Assembly (NCBI GenBank): GCA_023416695.1
Contig: JAEZGY010000104.1
Location: 1 to 47,029, forward strand
Reading direction: 5' to 3'
Length of the DNA stretch: 47,029 bases
Source of the DNA: Bacillota bacterium
Lineage (GTDB): Bacteria > Bacillota > Clostridia > Lachnospirales > Lachnospiraceae
The position numbers were made by a program, and so were the translations under genes. Under the pieces are notes generated by a model that did no database searches, was not told the origin of the DNA, and worked only from the letters and a program-made list of their open reading frames with translations. Numbering within the stretch: position 1 is the stretch's first letter; each line of letters begins with the position of its first letter. Shown in pieces: positions 33,906 through 43,238 of the stretch.

Positions 33906-34838
33906 ATGGAGAACCAAAGCTCAGTCCAAAGTATTTTACAAGAGGTTACCACTGTAATAAAAGGAAAAGACCAGGTGGTAAAGAAGGTATTGATCGCCCT
34001 ATTAGCTAAAGGGCATATTTTAATTGAAGATATTCCTGGTGTAGGAAAAACTACTATGGCAGTAGCATTTTCTAGAGCTATGTCTCTAGACTATAGGAGA
34101 ATGCAATTTACACCAGATGTTTTGCCTTCAGATGTAGTAGGCTTTACGGTACTTACTAAGGACCAGACATTTGAGTATAAACAAGGGGCTGTACTCTGCA
34201 ATTTGTTTTTAGCGGATGAAATTAACCGTACCTCCTCTAAGACCCAGTCAGCATTGCTAGAGGTTATGGAGGAAGGAAAAGTAACAGTAGATGGTATTAC
34301 TAGACAGGTACCAAAACCTTTTAATGTAATTGCTACTCAGAATCCCGAGGGTAGTGCGGGAACTCAGCTATTGCCAGAATCTCAGCTAGATCGTTTTATG
34401 GTTAAGCTATCTATGGGTTACCCAGAAATTCATGAGGAGATTAATATTATTAAAGGAAAGCAGACTGGGGATCCTCTCGATAATGTGCAACCTGTGGTAA
34501 CCACAGAAGAAATACTTCTTATGCAGGAGCAAGTAAGTAATGTGTTTGTTCATGATGTATTGTATGCCTATATTACGGCTTTAGTTTCTGCAACTAGACA
34601 TAATGATATGGTATCCTTAGGAGCAAGTCCTAGAGGAAGCATTGCGCTTACTGCCATAGCCAAAGCTCGTGCCTACGTCATGGGTAGAGATTATGTTCTA
34701 CCAGAAGATATTAGCACTATGTTTCCTGATGTAATAAGTCATCGACTTGTACTAAATCCGAAGGCAAGAGTAGGTCATATAAAGGTTGAGGATATAATTA
34801 ATCAGATATTACAAAGAGTACCTGCACCAAAGTTATAG
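33906..34838 (+). CDS. MoxR-family AAA+ ATPase
   Basis: 310 residues. Walker A is EDIPGVGKTT, Walker B is LFLADEINR, and sensor 1 is FNVIATQNP; the C-terminal lid has PRGSIALTAIAKARA. MoxR proteins act as chaperone-like ATPases, commonly encoded beside DUF58 proteins, and help assemble or activate them. The ribosome site is GGGAG. A weak -10 TAAAAT (near 33838) is the only promoter sign. The DUF58 gene follows after about 60 bases, and the run continues with three more genes. Confidence 0.93.
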   Translation: MENQSSVQSILQEVTTVIKGKDQVVKKVLIALLAKGHILIEDIPGVGKTTMAVAFSRAMSLDYRRMQFTPDVLPSDVVGFTVLTKDQTFEYKQGAVLCNLFLADEINRTSSKTQSALLEVMEEGKVTVDGITRQVPKPFNVIATQNPEGSAGTQLLPESQLDRFMVKLSMGYPEIHEEINIIKGKQTGDPLDNVQPVVTTEEILLMQEQVSNVFVHDVLYAYITALVSATRHNDMVSLGASPRGSIALTAIAKARAYVMGRDYVLPEDISTMFPDVISHRLVLNPKARVGHIKVEDIINQILQRVPAPKL

Positions 34839-34900
34839 AATAAGGTTTTTTGTGTATAATAGAAGCATTTTGTGGATAAACCGAAAGGAAACAATAATGA

Positions 34901-36097
34901 ATGTGGATAAATAAGACTATTTATTTTTTAATAACTATATATGCAGCAGTTTTATCTGTTATCTACTATGAGGTACAGGTGCTATATAGCTTTATAATTC
35001 TGTTACTACTACCTTTGTTTTTCTTGGCACAGGTTTATTTAGTTAAAAGAAAACTTTATGTGACGATTACCTCCAACTCTAAAATGGCTATAGCAGGAGG
35101 AAATGGTATACATATAAGGGTAATGGTAGGGAATACTTCCTTCCTACCAGCAACTTGTGTAAAAATAAGAATCTTCTATGAAAATGGTTTTGTAGAAGCA
35201 AAAATGAAAAAAGACTTTATGGTAAGTGTAGGACCGAAAAGCCAAAAGTACATAGATTTTACGTTAAAGTCATCTCACACAGGCTTAGTTAAAATCAAGG
35301 TAGGAAAAATAAAGGTGTATGACTTTATACGAGTATTTTCTCGAACTGTTAAGAAGGAAGCTGAGGTAACGGTATCTGTTTTACCAGAAATCCATATGAT
35401 TGGTAGTAATATAACCGTTCAAGAGCCGGATTTTGTGGAAAGTGATGTGTTTTCCAAGAAGAAACCAGGAGATGATCCCAGTGAGGTTTTTGATATCAGA
35501 GAGTATAAACCAGGGGATAGAATTAATAGAATACACTGGAAGCTTAGTAGTAAAAAGGAAGCGATTCTCATAAAGGATTATAGCCTTCCTATTGCGAATT
35601 CCGCTAGTGTCATAATTAATACCTCCTTGCCTAAAGAAGTAGTAGATAAACTGAATTATTTAGATGCTTTGACAGGCACAGTAGCTTCCATTTCCTATGA
35701 ATTATTGAGTAGTGGATGTCATCATTATGTGGCGTGGTATGAGCAAAAGACGGAGAATTTTGTATCCTACAACCTTATAGACGTAAATGATATGTATGAT
35801 ATGATGAGTAGCCTTATCAGTATTACCCCTACGGATGAAAAAAATGATGTTTTAGAGGCACACCAGATATATGGGCACTCAAACAAGGTTTCTCGAGTTT
35901 ACTATATTACCAATCAGCTAACAGAAGAAACCATTGGATTGTTAATGGAATCCTATGGTCAGGTGCAAATTGAAGTACTACTTCTAGGAGAGACTGCATC
36001 AGAGGAAAACCAGAAAGATGATTTAGGAAAGCGAATACATAAACAGTATATTAACATATCAGATTGTAAAACCAGTATAGAAGCTTTACAAATGTAG
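34901..36097 (+). CDS. DUF58 domain membrane protein
   Basis: 398 residues. Two N-terminal membrane helices (about 5-25 and 27-48) are followed by a beta-rich part, then the DUF58 signature REYKPGDRINRIHWKLSSKK (about 199-218) and a vWA-like C-terminal region. DUF58 proteins pair with MoxR ATPases; the exact job is unknown, with links to envelope assembly. ATG 34901 was chosen; an ATG four bases earlier is in another frame with an early stop. It is placed between MoxR and the transglutaminase, the common three-gene layout. Confidence 0.9.
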   Translation: MWINKTIYFLITIYAAVLSVIYYEVQVLYSFIILLLLPLFFLAQVYLVKRKLYVTITSNSKMAIAGGNGIHIRVMVGNTSFLPATCVKIRIFYENGFVEAKMKKDFMVSVGPKSQKYIDFTLKSSHTGLVKIKVGKIKVYDFIRVFSRTVKKEAEVTVSVLPEIHMIGSNITVQEPDFVESDVFSKKKPGDDPSEVFDIREYKPGDRINRIHWKLSSKKEAILIKDYSLPIANSASVIINTSLPKEVVDKLNYLDALTGTVASISYELLSSGCHHYVAWYEQKTENFVSYNLIDVNDMYDMMSSLISITPTDEKNDVLEAHQIYGHSNKVSRVYYITNQLTEETIGLLMESYGQVQIEVLLLGETASEENQKDDLGKRIHKQYINISDCKTSIEALQM

Positions 36098-36111
36098 CAT
36101 AAGGAGTAGGT

Positions 36112-39100
36112 ATGAGACGAAATCAAGAGAAAAATGGGTTAACCATTGAAAATAACATAGAGTTAGTGGAAGTTATTTCTTCTAAGGCTTCTGTTATAGC
36201 ATATATTCTTGAAGCAATAATGGTGGTATTTTTATGCTTAAGTATTCTATATTGTTTTCTTAGTGGAATGAAAATTAAGATAAATGTTGCTGGACTAAAC
36301 GTAAGAGTTGTTATGTATGTTGGTATTCTATTTATACTTTTCCTATATAAACATTATATTAAGTTTACGTTACCAGTAGTGATGGTGATTTACCTTCTTG
36401 TAGGATTTTATTCTTGGGATAGTATACAGACAGGATTATTTAAGGTCATTAACTCGATTTTTGAGTTAAGCAATTTATATTTTCACACCAGTTTAGAAAA
36501 ATTATCTTATGATTTTCATGCATTAGCAGGAAATAATAATGCTTTTATTTATTATATTAGCTTTTTATTAACCGGGATATTATGTTATATCATTTTATAT
36601 GCAAGGAATATTTTTACCTATTTAATCGTTACTGTTCCTATAACATTTGCTTGCTTTTTCTTTGGCCAGGTACCTTCTTTAGTGGCTTATATAGGGTATG
36701 TAGCTGGAACAGTAGGTATTATAGGAAGTATTATCAGTGAAAAACACAGCTCAAAGCATTCAAAAATAAAACAAAGTATTAATGTAGTTCCATATATTAT
36801 TGTAAATCGTTCGAAGCTAATTATTCAGTATTTAAGTATAGCAATTGTATTGGTTGTATTAACCTTAGCTTATATTGTGTACTCACCGAATCGGTATATT
36901 AAGGACTTTAAGGGTGAAAAAATTAGAGTAGTAGCGCAGCAGAAGTTTAATGAACTTATGTCAGGAGAGTTATTTAAGGATACCGTGTTTGGCAATCTAT
37001 TTGAGGCAAAGTCGGCAGATGGAGGCATTAATAAGGGTATACTTAATGGTGTAGGAGAGATAAAGTTTAACCATAAGCCAGCCCTTAAAATTACCGTAGA
37101 TGGCAATACTTATAATAGAGCTTGTTATTTAAAAGGATATGTAGGCGAGGAGTACAATACAAACTATTGGGGGCCCCTATCCCAGGAGAATCAGGACAGA
37201 TTAAAATCTATTGAGGAAGGGTTCTCAGTTGTCTATAATAGTGAAAGCTTTTCTTCTGCGATGTTTAACTTATTAGAAAACTCTCCATATAACCTAATTT
37301 CATACAATACTATGAGTATGGAAGTGGAAAATATCAGTGCAGATTCCTCTGTAGACTATATTCCATACAATACACTAGGTAGCGTTGATATGGACAAAGG
37401 TTCTCTAACAGCTGATAGCAATTACTATAGGTATGCAAGCTTTTCACCATTAATGGGAGAGGGCTCGCCATTAAGTATACTCTATCGTAATACTGATTTT
37501 GTAAATATTTTTAAGCTAAACCTAATTAATTGTACTATATATGAGCAGTACTATCAGGTTAAAATGACTGAGAATTGGGCAAGTCAGGTTTCGGAAGATA
37601 AACAGAATACCTTGGGAAATCCTTTATATAGAACCAATAATCCAACTTACAATGTTTCAGATATAGATAGAGAGTTTCAGGAGAGTCTATTTACTTCTAC
37701 TGCAAATCTTTATCAAGGGGATACAACACTTCCAGATACACTTCCGATTTACCTCAATAAAGAAGATTACATACTTAGTTTGGGTAATACGATTGTTGAT
37801 TTTAACACCTATGAAAAGGAAGAAAACGCATATTTTAATTTTGCTAAAGAAGTATATACCAAATTGCCAGAGGAAGGTCTTGAGAAGGTTAAAGAATTAG
37901 TGAAAGACCATCAGGTTCAAATTGAGCCAACTGTACTAAATGGAGAGAATTATTCGACCATTAATCAAATAGGTGGAATTAATAGTGTAGAAAACTCTTA
38001 TAGAACAGCGGAAGGTAATATTATATATGACGGAGATTTCCCAATAATTGAGGATGAGGAATCTATCCAGGGAAAATATTATGAAGCCATTGAGTATGTG
38101 CGTAATTATTTGGCCCAGAATACAACATATTCACTTAAGCCTGGAATCGCCCCATCAGGGGAAGACTATGTTGAGTATTTTCTATTTACAAATAAAAAGG
38201 GATTTTGTGTTCACTATGCAACTGCTGCTACTGTAATGTTGCGAGCTATGGGCGTACCCGCTAGGTATGTAGAAGGATATGTAATTACATATGATGATTA
38301 TAAGAACGCGAAAACTTTTACTCATGCTGAGGGGGATACTGTTGTATATGACAAGCTAGAGATTAATCTACTAGATACCAATGCTCATGCATGGGTAGAG
38401 GTATATCTACCTGGTCTAGGATGGCAACCGATAGAAATGACAGCGCCTTATATCTATGACTCCGAGATAGAAGTACCACCAGTAAATAATGATCCTACAG
38501 CTACCCTAAAACCTACACCAACGCCAACAGCGACTGTGAAACCTTCTAGTAAGCCAACAGTAAGTCCAAAGCCAACAGTGAAGGCTAGTCCTACTGCTAA
38601 ACCAAAGGTAACAAAAAGTCCTGCTAATACCAATAATCTAGGGTTCTTTGGAGGATTAAAAAATTGGTATGGAAAGCTGAATACTACGATTAAGGTGATT
38701 ATTAAGACAAGTTTAACCATTGTATTGCTACTAATTATACTTATTATAGGTGTTTATATAAGGTACTTCATGGTAAGGGGACTTCGGTCCATGAAGAAGC
38801 TAAAGCTTACTAGTAGTCAGTGGGTGCTCTATGAAAATACTAGATTAAATAAGGTGTTAAAGCACTTTCACTTAACATATTACTCTAGTGAACCTTATGA
38901 AGAATTCGTTGAGAGGTTAAATCAAAAGTTTGCCTTTGTAGAAAAAGAGCAGGCACTTAACTACTATGAGATTCTTCTAAAGGCTAGGTTTAATAAGGAA
39001 AATATTACAGAGGAAGAGCAACTTAAATGTAAAAAGTTTTATGATGCCTATGTGACAGAACTTTGTAATAAGGCTGGCAAGCTATTAGGCTGGATCTATA

Positions 39101-39120
39101 GAAAACGCTGGATTCTATAA
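36112..39120 (+). CDS. Large membrane transglutaminase-like protein
   Basis: 1002 residues. Several N-terminal membrane helices (about six between residues 25 and 260) are followed by a large extracellular part and a transglutaminase-core domain with Cys699 (KKGFCVHYATAATVMLRAM), His759 (NAHAWVEVY) and Glu775 (GWQPIEMT). Glu stands in for the usual Asp of the triad, a change seen in related Firmicutes proteins. A Pro/Thr/Lys linker (about 793-840) leads to a last membrane helix (about 862-886) and a cytosolic DUF4129-like tail. It may crosslink or cleave surface proteins. It is 13 bases before the response-regulator gene. Confidence 0.9.
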   Translation: MRRNQEKNGLTIENNIELVEVISSKASVIAYILEAIMVVFLCLSILYCFLSGMKIKINVAGLNVRVVMYVGILFILFLYKHYIKFTLPVVMVIYLLVGFYSWDSIQTGLFKVINSIFELSNLYFHTSLEKLSYDFHALAGNNNAFIYYISFLLTGILCYIILYARNIFTYLIVTVPITFACFFFGQVPSLVAYIGYVAGTVGIIGSIISEKHSSKHSKIKQSINVVPYIIVNRSKLIIQYLSIAIVLVVLTLAYIVYSPNRYIKDFKGEKIRVVAQQKFNELMSGELFKDTVFGNLFEAKSADGGINKGILNGVGEIKFNHKPALKITVDGNTYNRACYLKGYVGEEYNTNYWGPLSQENQDRLKSIEEGFSVVYNSESFSSAMFNLLENSPYNLISYNTMSMEVENISADSSVDYIPYNTLGSVDMDKGSLTADSNYYRYASFSPLMGEGSPLSILYRNTDFVNIFKLNLINCTIYEQYYQVKMTENWASQVSEDKQNTLGNPLYRTNNPTYNVSDIDREFQESLFTSTANLYQGDTTLPDTLPIYLNKEDYILSLGNTIVDFNTYEKEENAYFNFAKEVYTKLPEEGLEKVKELVKDHQVQIEPTVLNGENYSTINQIGGINSVENSYRTAEGNIIYDGDFPIIEDEESIQGKYYEAIEYVRNYLAQNTTYSLKPGIAPSGEDYVEYFLFTNKKGFCVHYATAATVMLRAMGVPARYVEGYVITYDDYKNAKTFTHAEGDTVVYDKLEINLLDTNAHAWVEVYLPGLGWQPIEMTAPYIYDSEIEVPPVNNDPTATLKPTPTPTATVKPSSKPTVSPKPTVKASPTAKPKVTKSPANTNNLGFFGGLKNWYGKLNTTIKVIIKTSLTIVLLLIILIIGVYIRYFMVRGLRSMKKLKLTSSQWVLYENTRLNKVLKHFHLTYYSSEPYEEFVERLNQKFAFVEKEQALNYYEILLKARFNKENITEEEQLKCKKFYDAYVTELCNKAGKLLGWIYRKRWIL

Positions 39121-39133
39121 AAGGGGGATACGT

Positions 39134-39811
39134 ATGTCAAAAATATTGATTATAGAGGATGAAGCAAAAATTGCCCGATTTCTTCAGTTAGAGCTAAAAC
39201 ATGAAGGCTATAATGTAGACTTGGCCTTTGATGGAAAGGTTGGATTGGATAAAGCGTTACATGGTGAACCTGATCTTATTATTTTAGATATTATGTTACC
39301 TGGATTAAATGGAGTTGATGTATGCAAAAAAGTGAGAGAGGCACAGCTAAAGACACCTATTATTATGCTTACAGCTAAAGATGATGTAATGGATAAGGTT
39401 ACTGGCTTAGATAGTGGGGCTGACGATTATATGACGAAGCCTTTTGCAATAGAAGAGTTATTGGCTAGAATGCGTGTGGCTTTAGGTAGGAAACAAGTTG
39501 AGAATAAGGTAGAGGAGCTTAGTTTTGGTGAGTTAAAACTAAAGCTTTTAAGCCATAGAGTATTTTATGGAGAAGAAGAGCTGGTACTTACCAAAAAGGA
39601 ATATGAGCTTCTGGAGTATCTACTTAGGCATAAGAACATTGCTATTACAAGAGAAGAATTATTAAGTAAGGTTTGGGACTATGAGTATCTTGGTGATACT
39701 AACGTAGTAGATGTGTACATTCGTTACTTGAGACAGAAAATCGATGATAAATACCAGGTGCGTATTATCAACACAGTACGAGGGGTAGGGTATATTATAA
39801 AAGATGAGTGA
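39134..39811 (+). CDS. OmpR/PhoB-family response regulator
   Basis: 225 residues. Receiver domain with Glu8/Asp9, phospho-acceptor Asp52 (IILDIMLPG), Thr80 and Lys102, then a winged helix (about 128-223) with LTKKEYELLEYLLRHKN and VDVYIRYLRQKID. It follows the transglutaminase gene by 13 bases with ribosome site AAGGGGG, so it is probably in the same transcript as the moxR unit. The kinase gene overlaps its end by 8 bases. Targets unknown; it could control this operon or other envelope genes. Confidence 0.94.
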   Translation: MSKILIIEDEAKIARFLQLELKHEGYNVDLAFDGKVGLDKALHGEPDLIILDIMLPGLNGVDVCKKVREAQLKTPIIMLTAKDDVMDKVTGLDSGADDYMTKPFAIEELLARMRVALGRKQVENKVEELSFGELKLKLLSHRVFYGEEELVLTKKEYELLEYLLRHKNIAITREELLSKVWDYEYLGDTNVVDVYIRYLRQKIDDKYQVRIINTVRGVGYIIKDE

Positions 39812-41276
39812 TAAGTTTGTTGAATGGATTAGAAAACTACTCTTGAAAACAGTTTTACCAGTTCGTAAAAAAATAAATAATGCATTAAGTCAATTACATT
39901 TTTCCATAGCTTCTCGTATTTCTTATTATTATATGCGGTTGTTTATAGCGTTTGGTGTATTGTTTATTGTTATGATTTATGGCGTGTATATTCTCGTCCA
40001 AGCAAAGACCTATGTGGAGTACGCCGACACAATTACCGAGACATTGTCATCAGATAAGGTATCTTTTCCATTGCATAATAATAATAGTAACCCAATAAAC
40101 CCAATAAACCCATATTACGACAGAGGTGTTAGCCTTCGTATTAGAGAAAAGGATACTGGAAGAGTACTATATAATGACATTACCTTAGACGTAGAAGATG
40201 ATACCAACCTTCTAGACAAATATTCTATTAATTATATGGATAATGAGCAGTTTATAGTAAAAGATCATTATTCCTTTTATGATAATGGAATTGAGTATGA
40301 ACTATATTTTCAATATAATATGACACAGTCTCTGGAATTATTGCAGAAATTTATATTGTGGCTCATTATTTTGTATTTAGTACTTGTAATTTTAGTAGGC
40401 AAACTCTCGAAACGGGGGGTTGACAGACTGTTAACTCCTATTAAAAGCATGTCTCTTACGGCCAATCGCCTTACTGCTAACAATTTGCACAGTGAGAGAC
40501 TGAATGTAGAGGGGACTAAGAATGAGTTAAAGGAATTGGCAACTATAATTAATAATATGCTAGATCGAATTGAGGTGTCTTATGAAAGCCAGAAACAGTT
40601 TGTTTCGGATGCATCTCATGAGCTTCGTACTCCAATTGCTGTTATTCAAGGATATGCAGGTATGCTTAAGCGATGGGGAAGTGAGGATAAAGAGGTTTTA
40701 GAAGAATCCATAGAGGCGATTAATAAAGAAGCCAAGTCTATGCAGGATTTAGTTCAGAAATTACTTTTTCTCTCTAGGCATGACAAAAAGACCCTTAACC
40801 TTAATAAGGTTAAATTTAATATGAGACCTTTAGTGGAGGAAATGGTAAAAGAAACAAAACTGGTCATTCAGAACCGCATCATCGATAGTGATAAATTGGA
40901 GGATGTTATTGTGTATGGAGATAAGCAATCGTTAAAGCAGGCCGTACGAATCTTTATCGACAATGCAGTGAAATATTCTAATGATGGAGATACCATTACG
41001 GTAAATCTGGAAAATGATAACGGTACTTGCGTTCTCTCTGTATCTGATACAGGAATAGGAATGAAAGAGGAAGATATCAAAAGAGTGTTTGACCGCTTTT
41101 ACCGGGCCGATGGAGCTAGAGATGGAAAGGTAGAAGGACATGGTCTTGGCCTATCAATAGCTAAGCTAATCGTATTAAATCATGCTGGAAGTATAAAGGT
41201 ACGATCCCAATATAAGGAGGGTTCTACCTTCACTATTGTATTACCTAATTACTACCGTTACGGCCTTATGAAATAA
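39804..41276 (+). CDS. Transmembrane sensor histidine kinase
   Basis: 490 residues. Membrane helices at about 47-68 and 184-203 flank an extracellular sensor part of about 115 residues. A HAMP linker follows, then HisKA with His272 (SDASHELRTPIAV) and a HATPase domain with N-box IFIDNAVKYSND, DTGIGM and GHGLGLSIAK. It phosphorylates the OmpR-type regulator whose gene it overlaps. The sensor part contains an Asn/Pro repeat (NPINPINPYYD). A weak AT-rich stem follows the stop, so the operon may end here. Confidence 0.94.
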   Translation: MSDKFVEWIRKLLLKTVLPVRKKINNALSQLHFSIASRISYYYMRLFIAFGVLFIVMIYGVYILVQAKTYVEYADTITETLSSDKVSFPLHNNNSNPINPINPYYDRGVSLRIREKDTGRVLYNDITLDVEDDTNLLDKYSINYMDNEQFIVKDHYSFYDNGIEYELYFQYNMTQSLELLQKFILWLIILYLVLVILVGKLSKRGVDRLLTPIKSMSLTANRLTANNLHSERLNVEGTKNELKELATIINNMLDRIEVSYESQKQFVSDASHELRTPIAVIQGYAGMLKRWGSEDKEVLEESIEAINKEAKSMQDLVQKLLFLSRHDKKTLNLNKVKFNMRPLVEEMVKETKLVIQNRIIDSDKLEDVIVYGDKQSLKQAVRIFIDNAVKYSNDGDTITVNLENDNGTCVLSVSDTGIGMKEEDIKRVFDRFYRADGARDGKVEGHGLGLSIAKLIVLNHAGSIKVRSQYKEGSTFTIVLPNYYRYGLMK

Positions 41277-41349
41277 TAGTGATTTAATTATAAAATACAA
41301 TTAAGTTTTGATTAAGTTTCTGTTTGTTCAAAAAAAATTCATATCTTTA

Positions 41350-41358
41350 TGCTATAAT
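41350..41358 (+). promoter_or_regulatory. Extended -10 promoter for the alarmone synthetase gene
   Basis: TGCTATAAT is a full extended -10 box. The -35 region is only A-rich. It lies about 70 bases before the start codon. Confidence 0.5.
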
Positions 41359-41428
41359 AGATCAGTATGAATAAAAGAAGGTCATAACAGTTGATAAAAC
41401 CAACAGAAAAGGAAATGAAGGTGTTACA

Positions 41429-42412
41429 ATGGGTTTACCAATGTTTTATAACGATGCAGATGAATGGAATCAAGCACTACTTTTATACAATGCGGCATTG
41501 AAGGAATTTAATACAAAGCTTGAAATATTAAGTGAGGAGTTTAAATTAACTCATAGCTATAATCCAATTGAACATATCACATCAAGAATTAAGTCTCCTC
41601 AAAGTATAGCAAATAAGTTAAAACATAAAGGGTTGAAACTGACAACAGAGAATATCGTAAAGTATATTAATGACGTTGCGGGGCTCCGAATAATTTGCTC
41701 TTTTACCTCTGACATCTATCGCATTGCAGATTTGATTGCCAAACAAAGTGATGTTAAGGTGCTTAAGGTAAAGGATTATATTATGTGTCCTAAGGAAAAT
41801 GGCTATATGAGTTATCACATGATTGTTTCGGTACCTATTTTCCTTTCCAATAATGCCATTGATACAAAGGTAGAGATTCAGATTCGTACCATAGCTATGG
41901 ACTTTTGGGCAAGTCTTGAGCACAAGATATATTATAAGTTTGAGGGAAATGCACCAGAGCGAATTCGTCGACAACTTAAGGAATGTGCTGACATTGTAAG
42001 TTATTTGGATCGTAGAATGTTATCTATTAATGAAGAAGTTCAAAGTTTTCATCAGGAAAATGTTGAGGTAGCCAACGCTTATCAAAGTGTCTTAAAGGAT
42101 TTCTACGGCAGAATATACTCCGATGAGGATTTAGAGGACTCTAGAAGCACTTTCTTTGAAGAGGAGCAAGTGAAAGAGGACAGTCAAGAGGCAGTCATAG
42201 TGTCAGTAAAAGCACAAGAGGAAGAAGACTATGTGCATACTACTTACTCGCCAGATGGAGAGGTATATTTGAATGAAGCCCATAGTATTAAGGATTCTGA
42301 AGAAAAAGACGAAGTAATAGACAGAGGAAAAAAGGAAGGGTTATCTGGATTCTTTTTTCGAAAAAAAGATAAAGAGAAGGTGTCCACCAACGATACAGTA
42401 TTTAGCGAATAG
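41429..42412 (+). CDS. Small alarmone synthetase (RelA/SpoT-type (p)ppGpp synthase)
   Basis: 327 residues with a lone synthetase domain (about 20-205) and no HD hydrolase or TGS domain. It makes (p)ppGpp from ATP and GDP/GTP. Visible motifs are SRIKSPQSIANKL (substrate loop), DVAGLRIIC with Asp82, KENGYMSYH, and EIQIRTIAMDFWASLEHK with the catalytic Glu149. The C-terminal 95 residues are strongly acidic, probably disordered, and end in a Lys-rich stretch. Typical small synthetases are about 210-260 residues, so this tail is extra. A coiled-coil membrane gene follows after 68 bases. Confidence 0.88.
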   Translation: MGLPMFYNDADEWNQALLLYNAALKEFNTKLEILSEEFKLTHSYNPIEHITSRIKSPQSIANKLKHKGLKLTTENIVKYINDVAGLRIICSFTSDIYRIADLIAKQSDVKVLKVKDYIMCPKENGYMSYHMIVSVPIFLSNNAIDTKVEIQIRTIAMDFWASLEHKIYYKFEGNAPERIRRQLKECADIVSYLDRRMLSINEEVQSFHQENVEVANAYQSVLKDFYGRIYSDEDLEDSRSTFFEEEQVKEDSQEAVIVSVKAQEEEDYVHTTYSPDGEVYLNEAHSIKDSEEKDEVIDRGKKEGLSGFFFRKKDKEKVSTNDTVFSE

Positions 42413-42480
42413 GCAGAGTATGTGGTGAGACAGGGGGATGGATTTTGAAAATAGTAAGGTAATACAAAGGAGGATAATGT

Positions 42481-43188
42481 ATGGGGAATGTGAATGGGCA
42501 GGACTCCAATTCTTTGTTTTCAAAAAGATTGAAGAAAATTACCTCAGAGCGTCAGGCTCTAAATAAAAGATCGGAACAGCCTAATTCAATTGTAACAAAA
42601 ATTGAGAAAGTATTATTTGCTTATCGAGAGACACTTGCTTACTACCAAGATTTATTAGAACAGTATGAAGTAGATTTCAAAAACAATGTCAGAGAAGTCA
42701 CACCACAACAAGGGATATCTGTAGTGGCTAATGAGTTAAAGAACTTGACGGATCAACTAATGTCAGGGATTCAGGAATTAGAAAATATAGTGCAGCGGGT
42801 AAGTATTATTTCTATGCAAGGTGCAAGTGAGCATGTAGCTGCAACTACATCCACAATTCCAGATGAGTATGAAACCTCTAGTAGAGAGGCACAAAATGTA
42901 CTACAGCTGGAGGAATACAATACAAATCTAACAGAGATTAAGAAGCGCCTAGAAGATTTAATGAAGTTTGTGGGCAAGGTGGATGGAAGTATTATTGAGA
43001 ATCTAAAATCCCATACCAATGCAAACCAAGAAGAAGTTGTTAGCATGTTGATGGAATTAAAAGTGTTAACACAAAAGCGTAATAAAGGAGTAAAACCTTT
43101 ATTGATATTTAATTTGATTTTTGGAGTTCTCAATGTTGGCGGAATCGTATTTTTGATTTTAGAGTATTTGGGAATCATTCAGTTATAA
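42481..43188 (+). CDS. Coiled-coil protein with C-terminal membrane anchor, function unknown
   Basis: 235 residues. No family was recognised. The N-terminal 40 residues are basic and polar, the middle (about 40-200) is helical with coiled-coil spacing (LAYYQDLLEQYEVDF, LTEIKKRLEDLMKFVGKVDG), and one membrane helix (about 207-229) lies at the C-terminus, leaving most of the protein in the cytosol. The ribosome site AAAGGAGG is strong. It follows the alarmone synthetase gene on the same strand with no terminator between, so it is probably co-transcribed. It ends at a strong terminator. Confidence 0.75.
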   Translation: MGNVNGQDSNSLFSKRLKKITSERQALNKRSEQPNSIVTKIEKVLFAYRETLAYYQDLLEQYEVDFKNNVREVTPQQGISVVANELKNLTDQLMSGIQELENIVQRVSIISMQGASEHVAATTSTIPDEYETSSREAQNVLQLEEYNTNLTEIKKRLEDLMKFVGKVDGSIIENLKSHTNANQEEVVSMLMELKVLTQKRNKGVKPLLIFNLIFGVLNVGGIVFLILEYLGIIQL

Positions 43189-43196
43189 TACATAGG

Positions 43197-43233
43197 AAGA
43201 GCCTGTTACATTTGTGAAACAGGCTCTTTTTTT
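43197..43233 (+). terminator. Terminator of the alarmone synthetase unit
   Basis: An 11-bp stem AAGAGCCTGTT/AACAGGCTCTT (43197-43207 with 43218-43228) with a 10-base loop and a T run to 43233. Confidence 0.9.
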
Positions 43234-43238
43234 GGGTT

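Noticed and set aside
38454..38720. 88-codon minus-strand frame rich in Val and Gly
   Set aside because: It is the mirror of the Pro/Thr/Lys linker of the transglutaminase gene, whose codons leave the antisense frame open.
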